64,000 bases of DNA from Armatimonadota bacterium (GTDB lineage: Bacteria; Bacteroidota; Ignavibacteria; OLB7). The stretch spans positions 30,621-94,620 of the forward strand of contig JADZEY010000045.1 in the NCBI GenBank assembly GCA_020850315.1. Direction: 5' to 3'. The position numbers and the translations under genes were made by a program. The notes below the pieces were generated by a model. It saw only the letters and a list, made by a program, of their open reading frames with translations. It did not search any database and had not been told where the DNA came from. Shown in pieces: positions 1-7,709 of the stretch (position 1 is its first letter; every line of letters starts with the position of its first letter).

Positions 1-516
1 CACCGTCCCTTCCAGCCGTGTGATATGTGGTGGATCGGTCAGCCTTCCATCTTCATCAAAGGCTTTTTGGGCCGATGCCAGCGCATACATATCTGGATAG
101 AGCATCATCCCGTTCCCTTCCAGCGGGATCCGCAGTTGCCACAGCCCGCGAATGCCCCCCACCACTGAGGTTGATGCGGCCATTATCAAGCCGTGCCGCC
201 CACGGAAGGGGGTTGGCCTTGCGCGCGATGCCCAGTCAATCGCGTTCTTCAGCGCGCCCGAAATAGAGTAGTTGTACTCCGGTGCGGCAATCATAATTCC
301 GTCGGCAGCGGTGATGCGGTGCACCAGTTCCTGTGCACCCGGCGGAAGCCCATGCTCCGTTTCCAAGTCACCATTGTACAGCGGCATATCGAACTCGTGG
401 AAGTCGGCCAGATCCACCGTTGCCCCTTCATCGCGGGCGATTTCCACGGCAAGGTTCAGCAGCTTTTTGTTGTGCGATTCGCGCCGCAACGATGCAGCAA
501 ATGCAAGGATATTCAT
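1..516 (-). CDS. NADPH-dependent FMN reductase (3' end outside window)
   Basis: The protein reads MNILAFAASLRRESHNKKLL at its start and continues for 172 codons to the window edge without a stop, so it is partial. It is a flavodoxin-like NAD(P)H-dependent FMN/quinone/azo reductase. The N-terminal phosphate-binding loop (AASLRRESHNKKL, residues 7-20) and the flavin-contacting motif PEYNYSISGALKN (residues 79-91) are family hallmarks. It would reduce FMN or quinones in the cytoplasm. It is the last visible member of a same-strand run with two pirins, two YceI proteins and MarR, so a role in redox or electrophile stress is plausible but inferred. The start at 516 is the only ATG that keeps the whole beta1-loop. 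Confidence 0.85.
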   Translation of the reverse strand, partial: MNILAFAASLRRESHNKKLLNLAVEIARDEGATVDLADFHEFDMPLYNGDLETEHGLPPGAQELVHRITAADGIMIAAPEYNYSISGALKNAIDWASRARPTPFRGRHGLIMAASTSVVGGIRGLWQLRIPLEGNGMMLYPDMYALASAQKAFDEDGRLTDPPHITRLEGTV

Positions 517-612
517 GCTGGTTCAGTAGTCAGTGTTCAACAGTGAAAAGGAAGTAACAGGAGTGGAAGATTTTCCACCCCTGTTGTTTTGAGTCTGGGG
601 GAGCCAGAGTAC

Positions 613-1311
613 TTACGGGAGGTCGAACAGGAGGATTTCGGCGGGGGTGATTGCGCGTAGCTTCAGGGCAGCTTCATCGCTGATTGCTGCGCCATCGCCA
701 GCGGTCATCGGGATGCCGTTTAGCTCGATATCGCCGCGCACTACTTGGGCGTAAGCGTGCCGGTTGGCTGGTAGGTTGTGGGCAACCTCAGCCCCTTCTT
801 CCAAGATTGCTGAGTAGAGTTCAACATTCTGCTGAATCGTCACCGAGCCATCGCGCCCGCTGCCGGTAGCGATTGGGGTAAGCTGGTTTGCGCGCTCTTC
901 AACGCTGAACATTTTCTGCGCATAGCCGGGGTCGCCGCCGGCGCGCTCCGGCAGCAGCCAGATTTGCAGGAAGTGAACAGGATCGGTGCTGGAAGCATTG
1001 TACTCACTGTGAGTAACGCCGCGTCCCGCGCTCATCCGCTGAATTTCCCCTGGGCGAATCACAGAGTTGTTCCCCATGCTGTCGCGGTGTTCCAGCCCGC
1101 CATCCAGCACGTAGGTGATAATCTCCATATCCCGATGCCCATGTGTCCCGAACCCTTCGCCCGGCTGCACGCGGTCTTCGTTGATAACCCGCAGCACCCG
1201 GAAGCCCATGTGGTCGGGGTCGTAGTAGTTGGCAAAGGAAAACGTGTGATACGTGTTCAGCCACCCGTGATCGGCATGGCCACGCTGGTTGTGCAATCGA
1301 AGAGTAATCAT
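613..1311 (-). CDS. Pirin family protein (bicupin, YhhW-like)
   Basis: A 232-residue bicupin of the pirin family, close to the length of E. coli YhhW (a quercetinase). The predicted metal ligands are in place: THGH gives His57 and His59, and THSEYN gives His101 and Glu103, almost exactly the numbering of human pirin. The cupin core GLEHRDSMGN follows the first pair. Pirins bind Fe(II), and some cleave quercetin; the substrate here is unknown. It lies 138 bp downstream of a second pirin on the same strand, and that gap is filled with short tandem repeats. The two paralogues are diverged, so this is not a recent duplication. Confidence 0.88.
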   Translation of the reverse strand: MITLRLHNQRGHADHGWLNTYHTFSFANYYDPDHMGFRVLRVINEDRVQPGEGFGTHGHRDMEIITYVLDGGLEHRDSMGNNSVIRPGEIQRMSAGRGVTHSEYNASSTDPVHFLQIWLLPERAGGDPGYAQKMFSVEERANQLTPIATGSGRDGSVTIQQNVELYSAILEEGAEVAHNLPANRHAYAQVVRGDIELNGIPMTAGDGAAISDEAALKLRAITPAEILLFDLP

Positions 1312-1455
1312 AATAATTGTTTGTGGTCAGTGGTCAGTGGTCAGTGGTCAGTAGTCAGTGGCAAGGGAAAGTGTTGGTCAGTGGTAAAGGGACTTCTTTG
1401 GCTCTTTTCACTTTTCACTCTTCACTCTTCATTCGACACTCGACATTCGTCACTC
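1312..1455. repeat. Short tandem repeats between the two pirin genes
   Basis: From about 1321 the DNA is four to five copies of a 7-mer close to GTGGTCA, followed by a second low-complexity stretch built from TTCACTC/ATTCGACACTC units (about 1407-1455). Similar CAACACTCAACACT spacing runs occur at 59300-59330. No ORF or clear terminator is visible. This looks like slippage-prone spacer DNA between convergent or tandem genes; no function can be assigned. Confidence 0.6.
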
Positions 1456-2301
1456 CACCAACACTCCCATCTTCCCCAGTTTGTAATCTCTGAACGCCTC
1501 CAGAATCTGGGTGGTGTCGTTCATCACAAAGGGGCCGTGGGTGACGATTTCTTCGTTGATCGGCTCGCCGGTCATCAGTAGTGCGCGGGTTGGCTCAAGT
1601 GCTGTGAAGGCAATGCCATCGCCGTTGTTGTTGAACGCCACCAGATTTTTTTCAATCACTTCTCCAAATCCCTCAATCTGGATGCTTCCGCTAAGCAGAT
1701 AGAGGAAGGCGTTGTGCGATTGGGGGATCGGAAAAACAATGCTTCCCCCAGCCTGCGCCTGGATTGTGACGGAGTTTACAGGGCTGAGTGTGGGAATCGG
1801 CCCGTTCAATCCAAGCATCTGCCCAGCGATAACGCTGAAGCTCACAGTTCCATCGGCGTTGGTGCCGGATGGAGTGTCTTCCTTGGTCAGCGGGTAGTAG
1901 CTGGGCTGATCCAGCTTGTGCGCGGCTGGGGTGTTCACCCAAAGTTGGATGAGTTCGTTGTGATGCTTCACTGGGCGTTCGCTGTGGATTAGCCCCATGC
2001 CAGCGTTCGTCCATTGCGTTCCGCCAGCATAGACGGTGCTGTCGTTCCCACGGCTGTCGCGGTGGCGGATCCCCCCTTCAAACAAAAACGTTACTGGTGC
2101 AAAACCACGGTGCGGGTGCGGCCCCACGCCTGCATGGCGAATATCCATATCGGGGGCAACATTCATCACGCCGTGGTGCAGCAGGATAAACGGATCAAGG
2201 TAGTCAAGCTCCTGCGAAGGCAACGGTTGGCGAATGGGAATTCCCCCCATATCGAATGTGCGTGCCGGAGCAACGGTCAATACTGTGCGGTTCGTGTTCA
2301 T
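1450..2301 (-). CDS. Pirin family protein
   Basis: A 283-residue pirin, closer to the full two-domain length of typical bacterial and eukaryotic pirins. Metal ligands are visible as PHPHRGF (His62, His64) and LIHSERP (His106, Glu108). The C-terminal cupin (residues about 165-270) contains the ALLMTGEPINE segment typical of the Pirin_C domain. It would be a cytosolic Fe-binding protein, either quercetinase-like or a redox-sensing regulator. It is upstream of the smaller pirin and downstream of two YceI genes on the same strand. The start ATG at 2301 gives a normal N-terminus. Confidence 0.9.
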   Translation of the reverse strand: MNTNRTVLTVAPARTFDMGGIPIRQPLPSQELDYLDPFILLHHGVMNVAPDMDIRHAGVGPHPHRGFAPVTFLFEGGIRHRDSRGNDSTVYAGGTQWTNAGMGLIHSERPVKHHNELIQLWVNTPAAHKLDQPSYYPLTKEDTPSGTNADGTVSFSVIAGQMLGLNGPIPTLSPVNSVTIQAQAGGSIVFPIPQSHNAFLYLLSGSIQIEGFGEVIEKNLVAFNNNGDGIAFTALEPTRALLMTGEPINEEIVTHGPFVMNDTTQILEAFRDYKLGKMGVLVE

Positions 2302-2419
2302 AACCTATCTGGCTTGCTTAGTGTGAATAATAGATGACCAACATTGAGTGAAGAAGGTGGGTGGAAAGAAGAGGAGCCGTGCGCCCCTCTTCTTCTTTCA
2401 ACAACGCTGTTCGATGCCT

Positions 2420-2974
2420 TTAGGCTTTCACCAGCGAGACGGAAGCGACAAGCTTAACATCATCGGCCACAACAACGCCGCCAGCTTCGGTGATGGCACT
2501 CCACATCAGGCCAAACTCCTTCCGGTTGATCTTCCCTTGCAGGGTGAAGCCGGCGCGAAGATTGCCGTAGTGGTCAACGACCAATCCACCGAACTCTACA
2601 TCCAACGTCACTGGTTTGGTAGTGTCGCGGATGGTCAGGTCCCCATGCAGCTTGTAGTTTTCGTCGTCCAGCTTCTCCATTGACGTGCTGGCGAAGCTCA
2701 GTTGCGGAAACTGGTCGGCAGCAAAGAAGTCATCCGAACGGAGGTGAGCGTCGCGCTGCTCGCTGCGGGTGTTGATGGTTGCAACGTCGGCAGTAAGGTT
2801 CACACTGGCGGTTGTGAAGTCATCCCCTTCGGTTGTGGCGTTGATGCTGAATTGCTTGAACTCACCCGTAACGGTCGAGATCATCATGTGGCGCACTTTG
2901 AATTGGAGTTCACTGTGCGAAAGGTCAAGATTCCATGATGTGGTTGCTGGTGCGGATACAATGTTCTGTTGCAT
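2420..2974 (-). CDS. YceI family protein (cytoplasmic form)
   Basis: A 184-residue YceI-domain protein beginning MQQNIVSAPATTSWNLDLSHSE. The motif WNLDLSHSELQFKVRHMM and the downstream FKQFS and LTIRDTTKPVTLDVEFGG segments are typical of the YceI lipocalin-like barrel, which binds long amphiphilic molecules such as polyisoprenoids or quinones. There is no signal peptide, unlike its neighbour. It probably follows the secreted yceI (stop at 3078) in one transcript, with a gap of about 100 bp. A YceI pair next to MarR and pirins is often linked to organic hydroperoxide, quinone or acid stress; that role is inferred. Confidence 0.9.
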   Translation of the reverse strand: MQQNIVSAPATTSWNLDLSHSELQFKVRHMMISTVTGEFKQFSINATTEGDDFTTASVNLTADVATINTRSEQRDAHLRSDDFFAADQFPQLSFASTSMEKLDDENYKLHGDLTIRDTTKPVTLDVEFGGLVVDHYGNLRAGFTLQGKINRKEFGLMWSAITEAGGVVVADDVKLVASVSLVKA

Positions 2975-3077
2975 GGTTGCTTACCCGATTATCTGTGTAT
3001 GATGCTGATTGTTCTGCGTTCTATTTCTTTCCCCTGCCGCTTTGTGCCACACGAATGCTGGCGATAGCAACAGCCGA

Positions 3078-3731
3078 TTACAGCCCTGTTGATCCGAATA
3101 GCTGCGCTTTCACCGAAATCGTCTCGCCAACTTTGCTGCCGATTGTCCCGCGCGAACCGGCTACGTTGTAGTCCTTCAGCGAGACGGTGAAATCGGCAGT
3201 GATGGAGACCAAATCGCCTGGCGCACGCTTGCGGCTTACCGCGCTTTCGTCAATGTAGGTAAGGGTAAATGGGACGGTCAGCTGCTTGGTCACGCCGTGC
3301 ATGGTGAAATTACCGGTGGCTTTGCCGGTTGCTTTGTTCCCTGAAACTTTCACATTGCTGACTGATGTGATTGCAAACGTGAGCGTTGGGAATTGGGCGG
3401 CATCCAGCCATGTTGCGCTGCGGATATGCTCATCACGCATATCGTTCCCTGACTTGAAGGTGGCCACTTGCGCACTCAGCGTCCCGCGAATCGTTGCAAG
3501 GTTCGATGGATCTAACGTTAGTGTGCCGGCTACCCCTTCGGCAGTCCCTTGTATCTTCTCTAACGGAGCGTCGCTGTTCCATGTGAATTGGTTCTTCCCA
3601 ACTTTGTCGCTCAGTTTTACGGTCTTTGTGCCACGGGCTTTTTTGGAAAGCGGCTGCGCGCTAAGGGTTGCGCTGGCCAGTGCCATCATGCCAACAAGAA
3701 GTGCGGCGGTTGCGATGCGTGCGATGTTCAT
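3078..3731 (-). CDS. YceI family protein, secreted
   Basis: A 217-residue protein with a signal peptide (MNIARIATAALLVGMMALAS, cleavage probably near residue 25 at LSAQP). It is followed by a YceI barrel containing FTWNSDAPLEKIQGTAEGV and FTMHGVTKQLTVPFTLTYID. It would be periplasmic and bind isoprenoid- or quinone-like lipids. Its upstream region (3812-3828) carries a palindromic box that recurs in front of marR, so it is the best candidate for direct MarR control. It is the first gene of the probable yceI-yceI-pirin-pirin-reductase run. Confidence 0.9.
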   Translation of the reverse strand: MNIARIATAALLVGMMALASATLSAQPLSKKARGTKTVKLSDKVGKNQFTWNSDAPLEKIQGTAEGVAGTLTLDPSNLATIRGTLSAQVATFKSGNDMRDEHIRSATWLDAAQFPTLTFAITSVSNVKVSGNKATGKATGNFTMHGVTKQLTVPFTLTYIDESAVSRKRAPGDLVSITADFTVSLKDYNVAGSRGTIGSKVGETISVKAQLFGSTGL

Positions 3732-3811
3732 TTGCTTCAGGTTTTGGATAAGTTTTTAAGGTGTTCTTGAGAGTTGCAATCGTGATGACGAAGTAGTTGT
3801 TGTTCAGATTG

Positions 3812-3828
3812 TTGTTGCAACAACTATT
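3812..3828 (-). promoter_or_regulatory. Predicted MarR operator upstream of secreted yceI
   Basis: On the minus strand this reads AATAGTTGTTGCAACAA, containing the perfect 14-bp palindrome GTTGTTGCAACAAC. It lies about 80 bp upstream of the yceI start at 3731. It matches 16 of 17 positions of the box at 4335-4351 in front of marR. Spaced inverted repeats of this size are the usual MarR dimer target. The repressor assignment is inferred from adjacency. Confidence 0.6.
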
Positions 3829-3841
3829 TGAGTAAAATTTT

Positions 3842-4309
3842 TTAGCCTGCCTCGCTGTAAATCTGCTCGCAGATGCGGGAAAGTGTTGCGCAATCGGCCT
3901 CGCTCACCTGATTGCTGAAGTGAGCCTCCTGCTGCTGCAACGTGCTGCTCATGGAGTCTATCACCCCCAACCCTTTCGGTGTGATCCTTGTGATTACCAC
4001 GCGGCGATCTTCGGTTGAGCGGGCTCGCTCCACAAGGCCTTCCCGCTCCAGTGCGTCCAGCCGGCGGGTGACATCGGGGGAAGGGTGGATCATCCGCTCG
4101 GCGATTTCACCGCAAGGATGCCCCGCGTCCCCGGCACCTTTCAGGATGCGAAGAATGTTGTACTGCTGGTGCGTGATTCCGAACCCCGCGCACAGCCTGT
4201 CCATCGTTCCTTCAAGGAAGCTGGCGGCAACCAGAAGGTTCAGCATCGCCTCCTGATGAAGGCTCTGGAATCGCGCTTGCTTCAGCCGTTGTTTCAGTTT
4301 CTCTCCCAT
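3842..4309 (-). CDS. MarR family transcriptional regulator
   Basis: A 155-residue winged-helix repressor starting MGEKLKQRLKQARF. An in-frame ATG 42 nt upstream (4351) would add a hydrophobic tail and run through the operator, so 4309 is preferred. The wHTH core reads ITHQQYNILRILKG, then GEIAERMIHPSPDVTRRLDAL (recognition helix) and a wing VERARSTEDRRVVI (residues about 45-115), classic MarR. It binds palindromic DNA as a dimer and is released by phenolic, quinone or hydroperoxide ligands. It heads the minus-strand YceI/pirin/reductase cluster and is probably autoregulated through the box at 4335-4351. The neighbour on the other side is a divergent peptidase gene. Confidence 0.92.
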   Translation of the reverse strand: MGEKLKQRLKQARFQSLHQEAMLNLLVAASFLEGTMDRLCAGFGITHQQYNILRILKGAGDAGHPCGEIAERMIHPSPDVTRRLDALEREGLVERARSTEDRRVVITRITPKGLGVIDSMSSTLQQQEAHFSNQVSEADCATLSRICEQIYSEAG

Positions 4310-4334
4310 GACAAAGGCAAATATAAGCAATGAC

Positions 4335-4351
4335 AATAGTCGTTGCAACAA
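4335..4351 (+). promoter_or_regulatory. Predicted MarR operator upstream of marR
   Basis: The sequence AATAGTCGTTGCAACAA lies 26 bp upstream of the marR start and within the divergent intergenic region shared with the M16 peptidase gene. It is the same palindrome as the copy in front of yceI, with one mismatch. Its position suits autorepression of marR and could also affect the peptidase promoter. Confidence 0.6.
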
Positions 4352-4567
4352 TTATTTTGCTGCCAGCGCATTTTTTTTCTGCTTCTTCGCTGGCGGTGCT
4401 ATTTCTGCGATTCTGATTCCCCGCAATTGCCGTCTTGTTCTTTGCCGCAGTGGTCTGGTTCCATTGCTAAGGATTTTGGCATTTGCTCCCCCACATTCCT
4501 TCCGTACTTTCGCTTTGCTCTCGCTCCCACTGATGTCCCGATTCAACAGCTTTTTTCTCAATCAACT

Positions 4568-7516
4568 ATGATGATCTTTTCTCGCACATCGCGACTGCTG
4601 CTGTGGTTTGTTGCCGCTACCTCTGTTCTGCAGGCCAAAGGGGGGAACACGCTTCCGGCAAAGGAACCTGCGCCCAGCTACCCCTTTACCAGCGTCCCCG
4701 GCGACCCACTAAAAGCGCGCATCTACACGCTGAACAACGGGCTAACGGTGATGCTGTCGGTCAACCGCGACCAGCCACGCATCTACACCTACATTGCCAC
4801 CCGTGCCGGAAGCAAAAACGACCCGGCAACCAACACCGGATTGGCACACTACCTTGAACACCTATTGTTCAAAGGGACCGACCGCTACGGCACGCAAGAT
4901 TACGCAAAGGAGAAACCACTGCTTGAGCAGATTGACGCGCTGTACGAACGCTACAACACCACTACCGATCCCGCCGCACGGGGGGCAATCTATCACGCCA
5001 TTGACTCGGTAAGTGGGCTGGCCGCCAAGTACGCAATTCCGAACGAGTACGACCGGATGATTGGTGCAATCGGTGGGGTGGGGTCCAATGCGTTTACGTC
5101 GTTCGAGGTGACGGCCTACGAGAGCGAAATCCCCAGCAACCAACTTGCCAACTGGCTAACGATTGAAGGGGAACGATTCCGCAATCCAATTCTGCGGCTG
5201 TTCCACACCGAGCTTGAGGCGGTGTATGAGGAGAAGAACATTTCGCTTGATGACGACGGCAACCGCGCCAACGAGGAGTTTATGCGGGCATTGTTCCCCC
5301 ATCATCAGTATGGAACGCAGACCACCATCGGGACGATTGAGCATCTGAAGAACCCTTCATTGAAGGAGATTCGGAAGTTCTACCAGAACTGGTACGTGCC
5401 GAACAACATGGTGGTGATCCTTGCCGGTGACTTCGATCCCGACGAAGCTATCCAACTGATTGATAAGAGCTTCAGTTGGATGCAGCAAAAGCCCACCCCG
5501 GCATTCACCGTGGCGCAGGAATCACCGATTACCTCGCCAGTGGTCAGAACAGTGATGGGGAAGGATGCGGAAAATCTCACCATCGGATTCCGGTTCCCCG
5601 GCGCGCTGACCCGCGATGCCATGCTGATGGAGATGGTGGACTTACTGCTGGCCTACAAAGGGGCAGGGCTGATTGACCTGAACCTGAAGAAATCGCAAAA
5701 AGTGCTGGATGCTGGTAGCGGGGCGTATTTGATGAAAGATTACAGCACGCACGAACTAAGCGGGACACCAAAAGCGGGGCAAAGCCTTGAAGAAGTTCGC
5801 GACTTGCTGTTGCAGCAGATTGATATGGTGAAGGTTGGGAAGTTCACACAGGAAGACCTAACCGCCATTCTGCGGAACGTCCAGGCGGACCAGATGCGCC
5901 AACGCGAAAGCAATCCCGGTCGTGCTGGGTGGATGCTGGATGCGTTCATCTTGGGGGAGCGGTGGGAGGATAGAATCGCCAAAACGGAGCGGATGAAGAA
6001 GGTGACACGCCAGCAGATTATGGACTTTGCGCGGCAGAATTATGAGAACAACTACGTGATTGTGTACAAGCGGCAAGGGGAGAACAACCAAGTGGAGAAA
6101 GTGGAAAAGCCAGCAATCACCCCGGTGGAGCTGAACCGCGATGCCGTTAGCCCATTTGCCGAGAAAGTGATGGGCGCACAGCCAGCCGCAATCAAGCCAG
6201 TGTTTGTGGATTACCAGCACGACATCGCCCGCACCAAGCTGGCAAACGGAGCCCAGATGCTATCGGTGGCCAACACCGACAACAGTTTGTTCACCCTTAC
6301 GTGGATGTTCGAGCTTGGCCGCCGCAACAGCCGCACCTTCCCCACCGCTGCCAGCTACATGAAACTGATCGGTGCCGACACGATGAGCGCGGCAACCATT
6401 GCCCGGAAATTCTTCGCGCTTGGTTGCAGCTTCAACATCGGCGTTGGCGACGACCGCATCAGCATCAGCGTCAGCGGATTGCAGGAGAATATGAACCCGG
6501 CATTGGATCTGCTCCACACGCTTATCGAAAAAGCAAAACCAGACCAAGCCGCGCTGGACAACATGGTAAAGCGCGAACTAAAAAGCCGTGCCGATGCCAA
6601 GCTGGACAAAGGGACTATCCTGTGGGGCGGGCTGTACAGCCATGCCATGTACGACGGCAAAAATCCTTTCAACGACCGCCTTTCCGAAACCGAGTTGCGG
6701 GGGCTGAAGGCCGAAGACCTTGTGCGGCAAATTCAATCGCTTCCCGGGTATCGGCATACGCTCCTGTATTACGGCCCTGCAAAAAAGGAAGAAGTAGCAA
6801 AGGCAGTGGCCCAGCATATGCCGATGAGCAAAACATTGAAAGAGCCGCCGAAGCCGTTCGAGTACACCCGCCAGGAGATGAAGGAGAACGTGGTGTATGT
6901 TGCCAACTATCCTGGCATGGTGCAATCGGAATTGATCTGGGTGCGGAAAGCTGGATCGTTCGATAAAAGCCTTGTGCCAACTGCCGAGATGTTCAACCAG
7001 TATTTCGGTGGCGATATGTCGTCGGTGGTGTTCCAGACGATTCGGGAATCGAAGGCGTTGGCCTACAGTGCCAGCGCAGGTTTCCAGACCCCGGATCGGA
7101 AGGAGGATCCCAACTACATCATGGCCTACATCGGCACCCAAGCCGACAAGATGCCGGAGGCAATCGCAGGGATGAACGAGCTACTGACCACGCTTCCCGC
7201 ATCGGATGGTGCGTTCCAAGTTGCCCGCGAATCCATGCGAAGCAAGCTGCAAACCCAGCGGGTGACCAAAATGGGAATCCTGTACAGCTACCTTGATGCC
7301 CAACGAATGGGCTACACCACCGACAGCCGCCGTGACCTTTATCAGGCATTGGACAACCTCAGTTTTTCCAGCATCGAAGCCTTCCACCGCAAGCAGTTCA
7401 GCGGCCAGCACTACGCCTACTGCGTGCTTGGCGACACCAGCAAAATGGATATGGAAGCCTTGCGGAAAGTAGGGCGTGTGGTGCAGGTCCCGATGGAGGA
7501 GTTGTTCGGCTACTAA
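4568..7516 (+). CDS. M16 family zinc metallopeptidase (double-domain, insulinase/PqqL-like)
   Basis: A 982-residue protein from ATG 4568, which gives a signal-like N-terminus MMIFSRTSRLLLWFVAAT. The frame stays open upstream, but that part lacks family sequence. The inverted zinc motif HYLEH sits at residues 94-98, with the distal glutamate region EAVYEEKNISLDD about 120 residues later. The insertion containing DALYERYNTTTDP is common in this subgroup. The second M16 repeat (from about residue 560) lacks HxxEH and is the non-catalytic half of the clamshell. It is likely an envelope or periplasmic oligopeptidase. A perfect 12-bp hairpin follows the stop. Confidence 0.92.
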   Translation: MMIFSRTSRLLLWFVAATSVLQAKGGNTLPAKEPAPSYPFTSVPGDPLKARIYTLNNGLTVMLSVNRDQPRIYTYIATRAGSKNDPATNTGLAHYLEHLLFKGTDRYGTQDYAKEKPLLEQIDALYERYNTTTDPAARGAIYHAIDSVSGLAAKYAIPNEYDRMIGAIGGVGSNAFTSFEVTAYESEIPSNQLANWLTIEGERFRNPILRLFHTELEAVYEEKNISLDDDGNRANEEFMRALFPHHQYGTQTTIGTIEHLKNPSLKEIRKFYQNWYVPNNMVVILAGDFDPDEAIQLIDKSFSWMQQKPTPAFTVAQESPITSPVVRTVMGKDAENLTIGFRFPGALTRDAMLMEMVDLLLAYKGAGLIDLNLKKSQKVLDAGSGAYLMKDYSTHELSGTPKAGQSLEEVRDLLLQQIDMVKVGKFTQEDLTAILRNVQADQMRQRESNPGRAGWMLDAFILGERWEDRIAKTERMKKVTRQQIMDFARQNYENNYVIVYKRQGENNQVEKVEKPAITPVELNRDAVSPFAEKVMGAQPAAIKPVFVDYQHDIARTKLANGAQMLSVANTDNSLFTLTWMFELGRRNSRTFPTAASYMKLIGADTMSAATIARKFFALGCSFNIGVGDDRISISVSGLQENMNPALDLLHTLIEKAKPDQAALDNMVKRELKSRADAKLDKGTILWGGLYSHAMYDGKNPFNDRLSETELRGLKAEDLVRQIQSLPGYRHTLLYYGPAKKEEVAKAVAQHMPMSKTLKEPPKPFEYTRQEMKENVVYVANYPGMVQSELIWVRKAGSFDKSLVPTAEMFNQYFGGDMSSVVFQTIRESKALAYSASAGFQTPDRKEDPNYIMAYIGTQADKMPEAIAGMNELLTTLPASDGAFQVARESMRSKLQTQRVTKMGILYSYLDAQRMGYTTDSRRDLYQALDNLSFSSIEAFHRKQFSGQHYAYCVLGDTSKMDMEALRKVGRVVQVPMEELFGY

Positions 7517-7539
7517 GCCTTTGCGAAAACCACTACCCA

Positions 7540-7569
7540 GCGGCACACAGCATGGTAGCTGTGTGCCGC
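7540..7569 (+). terminator. Hairpin after the M16 peptidase gene
   Basis: A perfect 12-bp stem, GCGGCACACAGC / GCTGTGTGCCGC, with a 6-nt loop starts 24 bp after the stop codon at 7516. There is no strong T-run, so it may be a weak intrinsic terminator or an mRNA 3'-end stabiliser. Confidence 0.5.
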
Positions 7570-7709
7570 TTCTGCATCGGCGGTCAGTGGCTTTTGCGTG
7601 GCGTGATAGAAATGGATATTGCTACGCTATCTCTATGTTTGCGGGGCGGGCATATCAACCGCGGCTCCCGTTCTCTGTTGGCCACATCTTCACCGATACG
7701 TTTGAACGC

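Noticed and set aside
1312..1455. CRISPR array
   Set aside because: Repeat units are 7 bp without spacers; no cas gene is in the window.
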